DNA of 64,000 nucleotides from Hyparrhenia diplandra (lineage: Eukaryota > Streptophyta > Magnoliopsida > Poales > Poaceae), in the NCBI GenBank assembly GCA_015847255.1, contig JADLZK010007658.1, positions 1 to 64,000 of the forward strand, written 5' to 3'. Positions within the stretch are counted from its first letter, which is position 1. Each line of letters starts with the position of its first letter. Under the pieces are notes generated by a model. It was not told the origin of the DNA. It worked only from the letters and a program-made list of their open reading frames with translations, and ran no database searches. This document shows positions 1 to 13,416 of the stretch, in pieces. The translations under genes and the position numbers were made by a program.

Positions 1-3000
1 ATTAAGGAATGCATGATTGATAAGGATCTAATGAATGCATTATGATGCGCAACAATAGTAAGTGGATATCTCTTCCGTAGAAACACAATTATAACTACGC
101 AAGAAACCCTAATAATCTACATCACGCAAAACATCCTAATTCACTAATCACCGGAAAATGGCAGCTAGACATGCTGTCACGTAAAAACAGTCACAGGGAG
201 TTCTATAACTCCCGAATGCAGCAAATAAATACTCTATGGAAAGCTTACGAAATTATCTACAAATCATTCTGTACACTCTAAACCTGATTCTACAACCTAC
301 AGCTCGAAAAACAGCAAAACAGAGACTCTGTTTTCAGGGTAATAAGCAACATGCAACCACTATAACTCCCTAACCAAGCATGCAACTCTTACCAAATTTG
401 ACCAGCAAGCAAATAAGACCATAAGGCATCAAAAGAACTGATACTGATCAAGTCAAAAGATAAATTAATGCACATGAAATGACATTCCCTAAATAGACAC
501 TACATATGCACACTTTAAAATATAAAGCTAAAATTAAACTAGTTTACCAAAAACACAATACCAGCAAACTAACCATACCAACAGGTCCTATTCATGCTAG
601 GAACATACAATAAAAATACCAATACACCTTACCTTGACTTATCATGCATTTCTAGGCTATTTTCTATGCAACATAAATATGATAAATACGCAAACACCTT
701 AGAAAATTCTACAGAAATTACCGAGAGCACTCTAGTGACATAAAAAAGGGCTACCATAAAAAATATCATAGCAAAAACATGCATATTCTGTCCTACACAC
801 AAAAATCACTAGGAGACAATAAATCTAGGCATGAAAATACTTTTGTACTATGGAAAACATGAAACTGCCTAACCAAGTACATGAAAAGCTACATGACAGC
901 AAGAGATGCATGTACAAAATTTATCATGGGAAAAACCCTATTAATTATTTTCCTATGAATTTCCTAAGGAAGCATGGTAAATAGCACATAAATCAAAAAT
1001 GGCATTTCCACCACAGAACCTAGGGACAAACATATTTTTTCCCATGCTGTACATCACAAATCATGAACATTTTACACAGGGACCCCTATTTTTATCATGC
1101 ACCAAAAGGAAGATATGCATTTATCTATTTACATGGCATTTACTAGCATAAATATAAATAAATATAAAATCTACTAGAAAATATCACCTCATAATTTTCT
1201 ACCATAGATCAGAGAATAACAAAACACAACAAAATTGGTTTCACTCAAATCCGAGCTAAAATGACCAAGATATGGAATTTACAAGTTAGGCATGCATTTC
1301 GGAAAATATAAAAGAAAAGGATATTTGCCGCCGACACGGGGGGCCCGCATGTCAGCGACCGAGAGGGAGGGGATCAGCGCTGGACCGATGGGATCTTGCC
1401 GACGGCTGGTTTTCCATTGAAGGGTGGGCATGGCTGGGTTCTTTCGCCGAGGCGCGCACCCGATGGTGCCCTGCTGGCGCATAGGGCGCACCGGGACACA
1501 CTCGCCGGGCGTCCATGGCGGCGCGCGGCGGCGGCTGCATGGCGCGGCGGTGGGTCGCATGGTGGGCGACGCGGGCGTTCCCTGATGAAGAGGCAAAGCG
1601 AGGCGAGCATGGGGTTCGCAGGCCAGGTGGCGATGAGGATCCACTAGGTTGGTCGACCGGGATGGTGAGGGAGAGGTGCTCGGCGACGGACGCTGCTCGG
1701 CCGGGGCCGCGACATCGCCGGCGGGACCGGGCGTTCGGCGATGGGGGCCCCCACGGCTCCAACCGGCTTGGGTTCCAGCACCGAGGGGCATCAAGGCGGT
1801 CATGGTGCGCACGCTAGATGGCCGGAGGGGGCTGGGCTGGGCCGGGCCACGGGAGACCCGCGGCGCGCGGGGCGGTACTCCGGCCAGGCGGCGGCGGCGG
1901 AAACTCACCGCTAGGAGGCCTCAGGTCGCCGCTGGCACGGGCCGCGGCGCGGTGGCGGAGGTAGAGGGGCGAGGTGACGGAGTTGTGTGCACGCGCCGAC
2001 CCGGAGGCGGTGGGCTGAGCGCGAAGTGTCTTGGCGCGGGTGGCGGTCGCGGCGGCCGGATTCCGACGACCGAACTCCCTTGTTCGATTTGCGCTGCTTC
2101 ACGGCTTTCGCCGACGGCTTGGCCTGGAGGTAGAGGAGACCGAGGCGAGCTTGGGTGAGTTGGGACGAGCTTCGACACGCAGAAGTGAAGAACACGGGCG
2201 GCGGTGATGGGCGGCCATGGCGGTCGGCTCGGCTGGCCGCGGCCTTGCAGGCAAGGGAGAAGGAGAGGGCAGGGAGTGGGCTTGGCGTCCGGGAGGGGGG
2301 ATGGCTTGGGAGGCACGGGCGCTTGTTCACTTCTCTCCAAGGCACGGGCGCGTGTGTTGCGGTGTCAGGAGGGGCGACCACGCTACGCCAGCGGCAACAG
2401 CGTCGTGGCAGGGTCAAGCCCAGATTTAGTGACGGCCAAGACAAGAGCGTCACTAAAATCCTGAATTGAAACCCAAATCGATCTGTTTGGCCTCAGACAC
2501 GAGATACGTGCAAAAACCAGCAAAAACTCATATTGGACGAAATGTTCGCTATAAAATTCTGAGCATTTCATATGTAACAAGTTTTGGCTAGTTTGGCCTA
2601 GATTAGAAACCATGGTAACCCGAAGCACGGTCGCTCCAAAACCGAAAGCAAAACCCTAAATTCGTGCTCGACCGAACTAATTTGACTTTTCGCACACGAT
2701 CCACCCACTTTCATGCAACGAGCATGTAACATCGTTTGTTCTCCACTAAATTACCTACACTTTTTTCGTGAAGAGTGCACACACATGCCTAAACCCTATC
2801 TAGAACTTTTAATCAAAACAAGATAAAATACTTCAAAAGTCAAACTAGGTCAAACTACTATTACAAAACATAATTAGGGAACATGACCAACATTGACATG
2901 GCTCTAAAACATCACATGAGCATAGCTAAGGATGATTAAAGGGCAAACAACTGATTATGCAATCATTTCATACATGAAATAATAAGACAAAAGCATCACA

Positions 3001-3107
3001 TGCAATAATAAGCAAGGCATGACATAAATGATAGATGCATGCATGCTAATGATGCTTATGGTATGAAATGCATATGCTAATGACATGCTTAACACCAGGG
3101 TGTTACA
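1..3107 (-). repeat. 3' LTR of long-LTR Gypsy element (truncated at window start)
   Basis: Bases 1-1075 match 11115-12187 and bases 1077-3107 match 33974-35980 almost base for base, so this is the second LTR of the element whose other LTR is split at 12193-33971. The plus-strand end reads gggtgttaca, which on the minus strand is a TGTAACACCC LTR start. A PPT-like tract follows at 3108, which makes the element minus-strand and this its 3' LTR. About 1.65 kb of the LTR lies beyond the window edge, judged from the full copy. The GC-rich part, about 1330-2430, has long chance reading frames on both strands and no recognisable protein. Confidence 0.85.
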
Positions 3108-3127
3108 AATCTAACCTCTTAAAGAAA
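3108..3127 (-). other. Polypurine tract next to the 3' LTR
   Basis: Read on the minus strand, a purine-rich tract containing AAGAGGTTAG runs into the LTR start TGTAACACCC. Just upstream (minus sense) lies the CTCGGGACGAGAT motif, which in my knowledge of plant Gypsy elements commonly precedes the 3' LTR. This fixes the element orientation. Confidence 0.7.
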
Positions 3128-6100
3128 TCTCGTCCCGAGATTTGGTGTTACTTAGCTCTTGTTTGGAAAACATGGGATAAGTCTCACGAAGATACTTTTT
3201 CTACTTCCTACGTGGCATCGTTCCCACTAGGGCCCTCTATGAAATCTTGTACCACCTTACAATCACATTGCAATTTGCTCTTTCTCCTGACATCCAAACT
3301 CGGATTGGTTCTTCGAACAAGTCAAATTGATGTTGGCTTGAATTTCTCGGCTTGAATACTTTTTCCGAAAGTACTCACGTACATTTCCTTAGCGGTAACA
3401 CAAGAGAGAAATAGAAACTTGGCTTCATCTTGTCTAGGTAATCGCACTCGCTATGCTAGTTTTCCTAGATAGGAACCTGTCATTCTTGATACTAAGCTCC
3501 CTAGATATGGATCTATTAATCTTGGTGGTAACTTTCTTTTCGATTTCCTGTGCTTTCCACCGCTTCTTCCTGGTTGATGCTTGAGATGGTCGTAGTTTCC
3601 ACCTTGAAATTTCAAAGGTCTTGGGTGCTGTTGGTATAACTCCTCTAAGGTGTTGTAGCCTACTAGTTAAGATTTCGAGACTTTTCAACCATGATCATCT
3701 TTACTGGACTTGAGAGATTTTGAAACTAACATCTGATTGAGATAAATAACATTGGTCCCTATTTGTCTTGTGAACTGCTCAAAACCATAAGCATTGGGTG
3801 CTGTCTCTCGATCAACTAAAAGTGACACATGTCCATAAGAGGTGACACTACGCATGAAGATGGTTGACAGCTTTAGTTGGTCTATCTCTTCTTGTAGTTT
3901 GTTAATGTTGATGTCGCTGACTCCCTGTCCTTCCAAAAATCATCTTATTTGCCATTCCAAGGCAAAGCTCAAATTCAAGGATTTTATAAAGATCTTTCAA
4001 CGGGATAGAGAATATAGATGATCAAGGAAGTATCTCGCATAACAACACACTAGTGTAGTTTTGACAATGAGTCATGACTAGTAACGACGATTATCTCAGC
4101 ACAGGTGCCGAGTAGCACTCCTTGTGTCGGCCGACCACAGGAGGCTCCCCGGTTTCGCCGCGGCACCATCAGTTATAAATCACAACACTATAGCAATTCT
4201 ACACCCAGCATGATATTTAACATGGCACCGACGGACCTTGCACGGATAAGCATCACGTGCAAGTTGTGGTTAAGAAAACAAGAAGTATCACATGATTCAA
4301 GAGGCAAAAGAAAGTGATTTTCGGAAGATTGATCTCTGAACTCTCTTATCCTTATTCATAACATGACGGTCATCAAACATTGAATATAATTTTCTTCCAT
4401 CTTGAAATGTTCTCTCGCTGTTTCTTTGAGTTTCTGATTGATGAATGAATTGCTTCTGATGATGTTCGTGTCCCTGATTATCTGTCTTTTCGGGAACTTT
4501 TAACCAAATGATATGCACATTGAGGGTGCATCAAGTGAAATCCTCTTCTATCACCGATTGTCAAAGGTGTAATGGGCCTTCTGATTCAAGATATCTATAT
4601 TGTGATGACGTTCACCAGGCACTGATGGTAAGGCACTTCCAATCTGTCCTAAGATACCAGCTCTATCTATCTTCTTTGTCTCACTTCATCGCATCTCGAG
4701 TGGAGGTTTAATAAAGACGACTCTTGTATCCGATATAAAAATGGCACACCTCTGGTTAGGTTAGGCACAATCCATCAGAGTATGCAATTATAGCTGAAAT
4801 TTCCAACTCGGTGGGGTAAGTCACCTCATGTTTCCCTAGTTGCCATGAGGCATAATAATTACCCGCCTTTCTTGTATAAGTGCCCATCGAAACTTGTACC
4901 GTAGGGTACTACAAAAACACATCAAAAGGTTCCTCCATATCCGTACGTACAAACACTAGAGCGATTGTTAACAACTCTCATAAAAGTACAAAAAGTTGTC
5001 TCACACTTCAGTGTTTACATGAATTTTTCTTTCCTCTTTACAACAACGTTGTCATGAGTTCGGGAATCTCAGGTCGGTTATAATGAATAACCGACTAAAC
5101 TTAAGAAAACTCCAAACCATAGTGACAAACGTTATTGCCTTCAATTCATAGTCACTCATCGTATTTGGATCCCTAGCAATATTGTCTTGGGTAGAACATG
5201 TCCAAGGAACTGCACTCTCTTCAATTGAATTCCTATTTGCTGAAACTTATAGTGTAGAACCGGGTTTCTCCCGGTTGGTCAACGCTGCCCCTCGTGTGTT
5301 CTACAGGGTCTTCATCATCTCTAACTATACCACCACGATGTTATCGAAAAAAACCACCACGGTTATAACTTGGGTGTGCATACCAATTTCATCCGGCACA
5401 TAAAATAAGCTAGAGAATCGCCGGGTCAAAAGACATGACAAAAGACTCATAAAGCCTATATTTGGTAGAGAAGCCGGTCTTCAAAATGTTCTTGTGGTTG
5501 CATCCGGTATTGCCGGTAACCTAGATGAAGATTGATTTATTTAGTATCCGACAATCGACCAAGAGAATGTCAATGCCAGAAACGAATATTTGTTCGAATC
5601 GCTACCGCATTGAGGGCCGGTAATCCACACACATACTAAGGATTAATTCTTCTTTCTTGACAAATAGTTTAGGACATCCCTATGATGAAGAGGTTGATCC
5701 GAGTAAACTTTGACCCAATAAATCTCACATCCGTAGCTTCAATTCGCCAACTCATGTAGCGGCATCCAATATAGCCTTCCAAAATAGGTGTTATTCCTGG
5801 TATCGATCCTAATGTAAACCTCACACCTCTATCCGACGCAACCCTAACCGCTTCCCGTGAAAACATCCAAACTTATTATACCACAATATGTATCCGATGT
5901 ACCGGTATCTTGCAAGGTAGAGGAAATACGATAGGCAATTGGTGCATGATTATCCGGGTTCTTTTCCATCTCGGGAGTCTCTCAAAATAATTGCTCCTTT
6001 CGCAGTGTCCATAATAGCCCTCCGATTATATTTGTCCAACAAAATTCCCAAATGACATCTTAGCTCCAATAAGGCAAAGACAATCGGAGAAGTTAAGATT

Positions 6101-9100
6101 TTCTTAACTCTCAATCTTAATCCTTGTATCACTTATTATCTCGATCCCTAAGTCAATCAACCCTACCAACTAACATGACATCCACGTTCCAATTCAAATA
6201 TCTCCCAAGATGCTCTTGTATATATATGTTCGACTCATTACCGAATGTAAAGATTCGAGGTCAAAACAAAACGACAAAGATTAAAACTTGTTGATTAGGC
6301 ACGTATTGATGGTTACGCCCACCTCTTCATAATGGTTGCGCTAGGTTATCCCAAGTATGGCTTGTAGGCTAGTTCTTCCTCAGGTGAGGATAAAACCTCA
6401 AAACTGTCCGAGCTTCTCACATTCATTGCAATTGTTTCCCATAAAGGGTTTGTACAAAGCATCCTAAGTCGTCTTGCTCTTCTACACTGGCGTGACATAG
6501 GATTTCTTGTAGTGAGGCTCTCCATTTTGTGGCTCCTTCGGTGGTGCATACGGAAATCTTGCAACTAACCGAAGATAATTGCTCAACGGTAATGGAAATA
6601 TCTTTCTAAGCTAAGCCATCTCCAAAAGGGGTTCTTCTTGCTCCTGGTGGCAAAACAATTGTTGTTATTATTATCTTCCCTATGGAGGATAGGGAAGGTT
6701 TTCCTGCATGAAGTTCCAAAGGTATTTCGCATCTTGGCAAAGGAGTCCTCTCTCAAACTAACTCCTTGGCTTCGTAATTCCGTACACTAGAGTATAGCAA
6801 GATAAATTGTCGAAGGCTTGTAGGTACCAAGTTATTGTGTTGGCACCCGGTATTGCCCTCATAAATTCATCTACTTTCATAGTGATCCCACAGATGCACG
6901 TATAAGCCTCACAAAAGTTTGTGTGGCCTAGTCCAGGTAATAAAAGTATTAACTGGGTAAATGGCAAAATGGTGAGAACACCATACTACTATTAGTCCAA
7001 CCAACAGGCGGGTGGTAGACTAAATCTTCAATATTTCGTCAACAAGGTAGGCCAACTTGCTTTCCAAAGGTCAAGGTACTTGTCAGTCTCTCTCGGGCGA
7101 AGTGGTTTGGTATCTATGAACCTTTTGGGTGTTATAGCTGGATTACTTTGCTCTCATGGTGTCCACAACAACCCTTCATGGTATCACGCAATATATTGCG
7201 AACCTCCCGAGAGCTAGTTAAAGAACAGCCTCCGGTTAATGAGAGAGGGTGGTGGTAATTGCCGGTCTTCTTCTCGACTGAATGTAGAATCGGGGCATCT
7301 CCACATGTCATTAGTGGTGATTACAAGTCAATAATTCCAATGGTGAATATGGATATTAAATTAGGGTTGCAATCGAATTTATTGAAAAGTCAACAAATAA
7401 AGGTAACCATAATTTAATCATCATATCACCACAACACCAATACACCACAATTGTGTATAGTGCACGCAAAATGCACAAAACTTTCGGGGGGAGCTTGTAT
7501 CCTTCATTAAATCCATCGAGGTTGGTGGTTCATCTAATGAAGTCCGGTGATCAATCCACCACTTCATTTCCAAAGGATCCGTAGTTGGAATAAAGTCTCA
7601 AGAGAAGGATTAAGCTAACGATAAAGCTAAGATACATTTCCCAACAAGGATCACGTGAGAAACTTAACATCTAGCGTACATCTATGGAGATGAGGCATAT
7701 CTACGGACGTCCAGTGAAGCGTTCAACATGTCACTTCCATCATCAGCATCGTCTTCATGGTGCGTGAGGATAGTGTGCATTGAACAAACCGATAACACTC
7801 CTTCCTTGTAGCTATGATATATCTCATAAATCCTTTGTACACCTAATTTCTACTATTTCAACTGATCATTCTCGACATCCTATTTCAAGTCATGTGTCAA
7901 AGTGGAAAAGACATCATTCGACTCTTCACTGTACTCTAAACACCGCTAGGTTGGTCTCCTTATAGGCTATACTATCTAACCTTGGCTCTAGGTCCAACAC
8001 TCTTTTTTGAGCACTATCGTAGGGTACTATAGACTAGTCTTTCTAGGGTTCAAGCTAATCGTCGGCGTTGTAGGTTCAACAACACGCTTGAGCTAGATTC
8101 TTCTTTATCTCATAATCCAAGGTGTTTCAATCGCTCGACGTCCTTTGTGTATCTTGCAACCCTCAAGTTGCTACTCTGCCTCATTCTCGCGCTTTCTAAG
8201 GCTGCATCTCTATTAATTGTCGTCCTGGTGAAGCATACGGGTGACCTTACCTTCGTCCTTCCGCATTAATCCGCCCTTACTTTGATCTTGTTAGCTAATT
8301 CCATAGCATTCGGCACTAGTGCTCCTTGCCAAAGAATGATCCAAAGTGTGACAAACATGGTACTTACGGTCTCGCATAAGCTACCATGCCTTTCATCGAA
8401 TTGTACTCTTCGACCGATCCAATTAGCAACACCTTAGGTCATCTCTCGAATTCTGGTGTGGTTGTCCACTTTGAGGTTTGAGGATTTCTTCGTCAGGAGT
8501 CTCCTCAATGAAATAGCCACTACTAGTTATTCGGTACAATGGCCATTGGCAACAAGGTTTGGTTATTTTTGTGAGAGTAAGATATTAAGTTGATCACTTT
8601 TATCGAAAAGGGATGAGTACCTTAATAGGGGACGATCAAAGAGGTAAGGAAAGAGAGGGAATGCATTTCCATTTTATTTATGTGAATGCATGAATGCGTA
8701 ACCATTATAACATGATGCATGAACGTAACTTACGTCCTCACAGCATTAGGGAAGATCAGCTGCTACTCGTTATAAGTGGTGGCACAACCAACGTTCTCTC
8801 AAAATAAAATAAGTCGTAGCTAGTCGATCTACACGTTTCGCGTGGTTAGTGTACCTGCAATTTCATTTCAGCCCACAATATAATTATGCAAAGGCACAAA
8901 TTTAAATTGCATATACCCGCTTCGTCAGTCCACCCGACAAGGCATCGCATACCTTGTGGAAAACACATTTTACACCCAAAGACACCTGTGTACCCATACA
9001 CAAGTCTACTGGGGGCACTACCCGACCACGGAGCTCTCAAAACATTTTATTTTTACCCCCTAGACCGGGCTGGCTCGTCCGATCATGCTCTCAGCTCACA

Positions 9101-9424
9101 TCTTTACCTTAGGCGTAGATGCATTGAACATCATTTACGGGGGCGTGAGGTATTTCGATCCATACATGACTACTCAAGTGAGTAGCCCGTCACCGGCCGC
9201 ACGGCAACCAATCACAAACAACAAAATATGATGCATAAACCCATCCCAAGTTAGTAAGGCCACCTGACTGTCCTTAATTGGGCATAAAGGGTATGACCAT
9301 GGCACTATTAATTTTCGCAAATCCTTTACTCACACCACCGAAAAGGTTTTGTTTCGCAAAATTTTCACAAAAGATTAGTGGTTCATTTTAATTTTGATAC
9401 CAGATCAGATTTTTAAGTACTGAA
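3128..9424 (-). mobile_element. Internal region of long-LTR Gypsy element, no recognisable proteins
   Basis: About 6.3 kb lies between PPT and PBS. The longest minus-strand frames (for example 3434-3688, 3685-3936, 6346-6564, 6758-6967) are under 100 codons. None shows a gag, DGGSG/DTG protease, YxDD reverse transcriptase or integrase HHCC signature. Short stretches near 6360-6560 and 8470-8530 look weakly protein-like on the minus strand but match nothing I recognise. Very long LTRs with a non-coding interior are the hallmark of LARDs (large retrotransposon derivatives), so this is best called LARD-like. A strongly decayed autonomous element is the alternative. Confidence 0.65.
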
Positions 9425-9440
9425 CTAAGCTCTGATGCCA
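9425..9440 (-). other. Primer-binding site, initiator Met tRNA type
   Basis: The minus strand reads TGGCATCAGAGCTTAG two bases inside the LTR end. It differs by one base from TGGTATCAGAGC, the usual plant PBS complementary to the 3' end of initiator methionine tRNA. It marks the 5' end of the internal region of the minus-strand element. Confidence 0.85.
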
Positions 9441-9442
9441 GC

Positions 9443-12192
9443 TGTGACAGAGCCGACCAATTTATAAGAAATCAAGTATAATTCGCAATCACCTGAGCAA
9501 TCGCAGATCTACACTTGAGTCCATATATAAACCCGTATTCCGAAATCTCATAGTGATTTCAAACTCATCAACAATACAACCAAGATCGTTGAGCTCAAAA
9601 GAGTTCAAACTTGGGTATCTCAAAACAAATTTAATATATTAATCGAGTGCAATGAACACATTTGTTTACAAAGTATTTCAGAGTGCGGAAGCAATAGCTT
9701 TCTAAAACCAATTAGTTGTTCAACGGAAATAAAATAAGATAGTGCCAATATATATGTCAACCCGTAATAGCATGAGACAGGGGAAAATAGAGACGCCATG
9801 CCCTAGGCATTATTCTTTACCACAAAGAAGAATCAAGACTGGCCGGATCACGCAAGACGGAGTCACCACGCAACATCGGAAATAACCCGTGAGTACTCAA
9901 TTGTACTCCGCAAGACTTACCCGCTCAAAACCAGAAAATAAGGAAAAGACTCCAAAGGATCATGCTTGGCTTTATCCGGAGCTGGCCGACTCACATTTAA
10001 TTTCAAAAAATAAAGTTGATTAATGCGCCTACACATACTACTTGAATTCTTCCAAGTTAAAAGGGTATTTATTATATATATAACCATAGATCCCTGTATA
10101 GTCAAGGTTAAAGACATATGCTCAAGAATATATACATAACAAAGATAAGTAACTTGATCATAATTTTAACATCACCGCATGATAATATAACATATATTGT
10201 GATATTAAGACTACATTGCCGTGGAAGCATCCCGGTTCTCACTATCCGGGAGAGATGGCGATTCAATCGATTACAAACCACCGGGCGAACACCTCGACAC
10301 AAACCAGGTCTACTTTGCAAAGGCGGACCCGATCACTCCTCAAGACGTTACGGGGACGTAAAAAGTCTCGGTCTTGCCGGCTACCCCTCCTCCTCGGTAC
10401 CAAGTGAGCAGGCAAGCAGACCGACGCCATCGCGGCGCATCTTCTTGCACCCAATAAAACTCTCTACAACCACCGAGACGAAGGAGGAGCGATAAAGCGA
10501 GCATGGCTAGCCCCTAACATTCTTGCGAGCTTCGTGGGCTCACGCACCTCGCGGAGCCTACTAAATGCCGTGCACGCTCAACATCCCACCACAGCCCGAC
10601 AAAGAGTAAGTCCTTAATCGATCGTGGAAAGACCACAATGTCCACCCAATCTCATCATGTTTTAGTTATCGGGTTCTCGCAAGAAGTTTTGACAATCACC
10701 CATGTGATTGTTCACATCATAACCTCAAGTGACCGCAATCACGTTTCATACTGCAATCACCATATTGAGCATTTATAACCTAGACCTCTAAATAGGATAG
10801 GATATCAACTTCAACAAGGATATCTGTACATCAACGGTTTCAACCATTTTCCTAAACTTAATGCATCAACATATAAAAGGACGCAATTCAATTTAGTTAG
10901 AAAGCATAGGAGAGGGCAGCATGCACCGGGCTTGCCTTCGGAGAGAGGGTTAGAAGGTGCCTTGGGCACTTCCCACAGCTTGACGACATGTCCCGCTTCT
11001 TCTACGGAACTTCCTCTTGCTGTACTTCTAGAGGTGTATCTCTCCTTCCCGCTGCTCCTTGATTTCCCGTGTTCTCTCTTTTCGATCCAATATGATTGTG
11101 TATGCATAGATGAATATTAAGGAATGCATGATTGACAAGGATCGAATGAATGCATTATGATGCGCAACAATAGTAAGTGGATATCTCTTCCGTAGAAAAA
11201 CACAATTATAACTACGCAAGAAACCCTAATAATCTACATCATCACAAAAACATCCTAATTCACTAATCACTGAAAATGGCAGCTAGACATGCTGTCAGTA
11301 AAACAGTCACACAGGGAGTTCTATAACTCCGATTGCAGCAAATAAATACTCTATGGAAAGCTTACAAAATTATCTACAAATCATTCCATACACTCTAAAC
11401 CTGATTCTACAACCTACAGCCTCGAAAACAGCAAAACAGAGACTCTGTTTTCAGGGTAACAAGCAACATGCAACCACTATAACTCCCCTAACCAAGCATG
11501 CAACTCTTACCAAATTTGACCAGCAAGCAAATAAGACCATAAGGCATCAAAATAACCTACTGATCAATTCAAAATATAAATTAATGCACATGAAATGACA
11601 TTCCCTAAATAGACACTACATATGCACACTTTTAAAATATAATGCTAGAATTAAACTAGTTTACCAAAAAACATAATACCAGCAAACTAACCATACCAAC
11701 AGGTCCTATTCATGCTAGGAACATACAATAAAAATACCAATACACCTTACCTTGACTTATCATACATTTCTAGGCTATTTTCTATGCAACATAAATATGA
11801 TAAATATGCAAACACCTTAGAAAATTCTACGAAATTACCGAGCACTCTAGTGACAAAAAAAAGGGCTACCATAAAAAATATCATAGCAAAAACATGCATA
11901 TTCTGTCCTACACAAAAATCACTAGGAGACAATAAATCTAGGCATGAAAATACTTTGTACTATGGAAAACATGAAACCGCCTAAACCAAGTACATGAAAA
12001 GCTACATGACAGGAAGAGATGCATGTACAAAAATTATCATGGCAAAACCCTATTAATTATTTTCCTATGAATTTCCTAAGGAAGCATGGTAAATAGCACA
12101 TAAATCAAAAATGGCATTTCCACCACAGAACCTAGGGACAAACATATTTTTCCCATGCTGTACATCACAAATCATGAACATTTTACACGGGG
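9443..12192 (-). repeat. 5' LTR of long-LTR Gypsy element, PBS-proximal part
   Basis: It starts with TGTGACAG beside the PBS and runs into the 3'-LTR copy at about 11115, where it matches window bases 1-1075. It is interrupted at 12192/12193 by the Tat-type Gypsy element and resumes at 33977. The last five bases before the insertion (12188-12192, cgggg) pair with caggg at 33972-33976 as the target-site duplication. The uninterrupted 3' LTR reads cacaggg here (near 1070-1080), so the original target was caggg. Confidence 0.85.
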
Positions 12193-13372
12193 TGTGGGAC
12201 ACGGATATTTCGGACCAACTCGATCACCCTAATCCGTCCCCTGGCGGACCATTAGGAGGAGGGCGCGCTCGGACCTTGCCCACGACAAAGTCCGAGGCCC
12301 GGCGAAAGCGTCCGCGCCTCGAGTGAGAACCGGTGGAACGAAGGGGTCTCGGGACGAGCTCGAGCTCCTCTCGGGGAAGACTTCGCCTCGAACGAGCTCC
12401 CTATGGAGCGCGGGGATACGACGAGCTCCCCACAGCGACGAGCTCTTTCCGTCTCGACAAGTTCCCGGCACCAAATCCAAGGGCGGCCGGGAGGATCCAG
12501 AATCGTAGCTACGTGGCGGCGCCGCGGCCCCACGACCAGATCCCGTCGACGCGCCGAGATCGCCGGCGGCACGCAGCGGTATGGGGCGTCGAACCACGCC
12601 CGAACGACGACAAGCATAAAGACAACCACTACGCAGCGACAAGGATGACCTCGACGGACGGTCGAGTACTATGTCGAGTCTCTGGCCCGCCACGCGTTTT
12701 CCCGCGGACCCGAGTACAAGCATTTTAAGGCGGGCGGCGCTCAATGACCTTCGCCCGCAGTACCGGGCGTGCGGCGGGAAGGAGGACACACGGTCACGAC
12801 GACGGTGGAATGTGCTCACTGTCCCCTTCTACGCCGACCGATGAGCTCCGAGCTCGTCGCCTGTGCGGGCTACGTATCGGGATACGGAGCGCGCCATTCC
12901 CCCCTACGGCGGCCGGTGAGCATGCCCGAAGTGGGGCGTGAGGGCAGCGCCGTGCACGCCCGATATAGAGGCGTGCCCGACATTGCGGGATAACTCTTCC
13001 TCTTCACCCCCAAAACTTGCGTTCCTTCTACTCTTAAGTCCCTCACACGGTGGCTCCTGTGAGCTCCCCTTGCTACTATAAAAGGGAGGGCTCGGCCACC
13101 GGGAAAGGGCAAGCTCTCTTGCACATAGAAAGCACACACCTACACCGTCCAGGTTCCGCTCATCACACCGAGACTTGGGAGCTCATCTCCCTCTCTCGCC
13201 CGCTTGTACGTGCCCCAATACGAGCATTTTGAGCTCCGATAGTGCCCACACACTGGACTAGGGTGTTCGATAAACCCGAACCAGTATAAATCGCCGTGTC
13301 ATTATCTTTGAGCTAGGCCATCGTTGCACACATTAGCCGGGCGATTCGCGTGACCGTGGTAGCGACCCGACA
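12193..13372 (+). repeat. 5' LTR of the Tat-type Gypsy element
   Basis: It is a direct repeat of 32790-33971. Ends are TG...CA, and 5-bp TSDs lie outside the pair. It contains a TATA box at 13077-13084 and is followed by the PBS. It differs from the 3' LTR by scattered substitutions and many 1-3-base indels. Long frames inside it on either strand are by-products of GC richness. Confidence 0.92.
13077..13084 (+). promoter_or_regulatory. TATA box of 5' LTR
   Basis: The sequence tataaaag lies in the context ctactataaaagggaggg, and the same block occurs in the 3' LTR at 33674-33681. It lies about 290 bases before the LTR end, a normal place for the U3/R boundary. Confidence 0.75.
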
Positions 13373-13374
13373 GT

Positions 13375-13390
13375 TGGCGCCCGGTAGGGG
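13375..13390 (+). other. Primer-binding site of Tat element
   Basis: tggcgcccggtagggg begins two bases after the LTR. It resembles the TGGCGCCC-type PBS of RIRE2-like Gypsy elements, with divergence in the second half. Confidence 0.75.
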
Positions 13391-13416
13391 CAGCGCTAGT
13401 GTGACGACCACCACCG

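Noticed and set aside
8886..9185. 99-codon plus-strand frame near the PBS of the long-LTR element
   Set aside because: It runs against the element orientation, matches no family and lies in the leader region.
12229..12819. 196-codon minus-strand frame in the Tat LTR, with a partner at 32786-33415
   Set aside because: The two LTR copies do not keep the same reading frame through their indels, so it is not a conserved protein.
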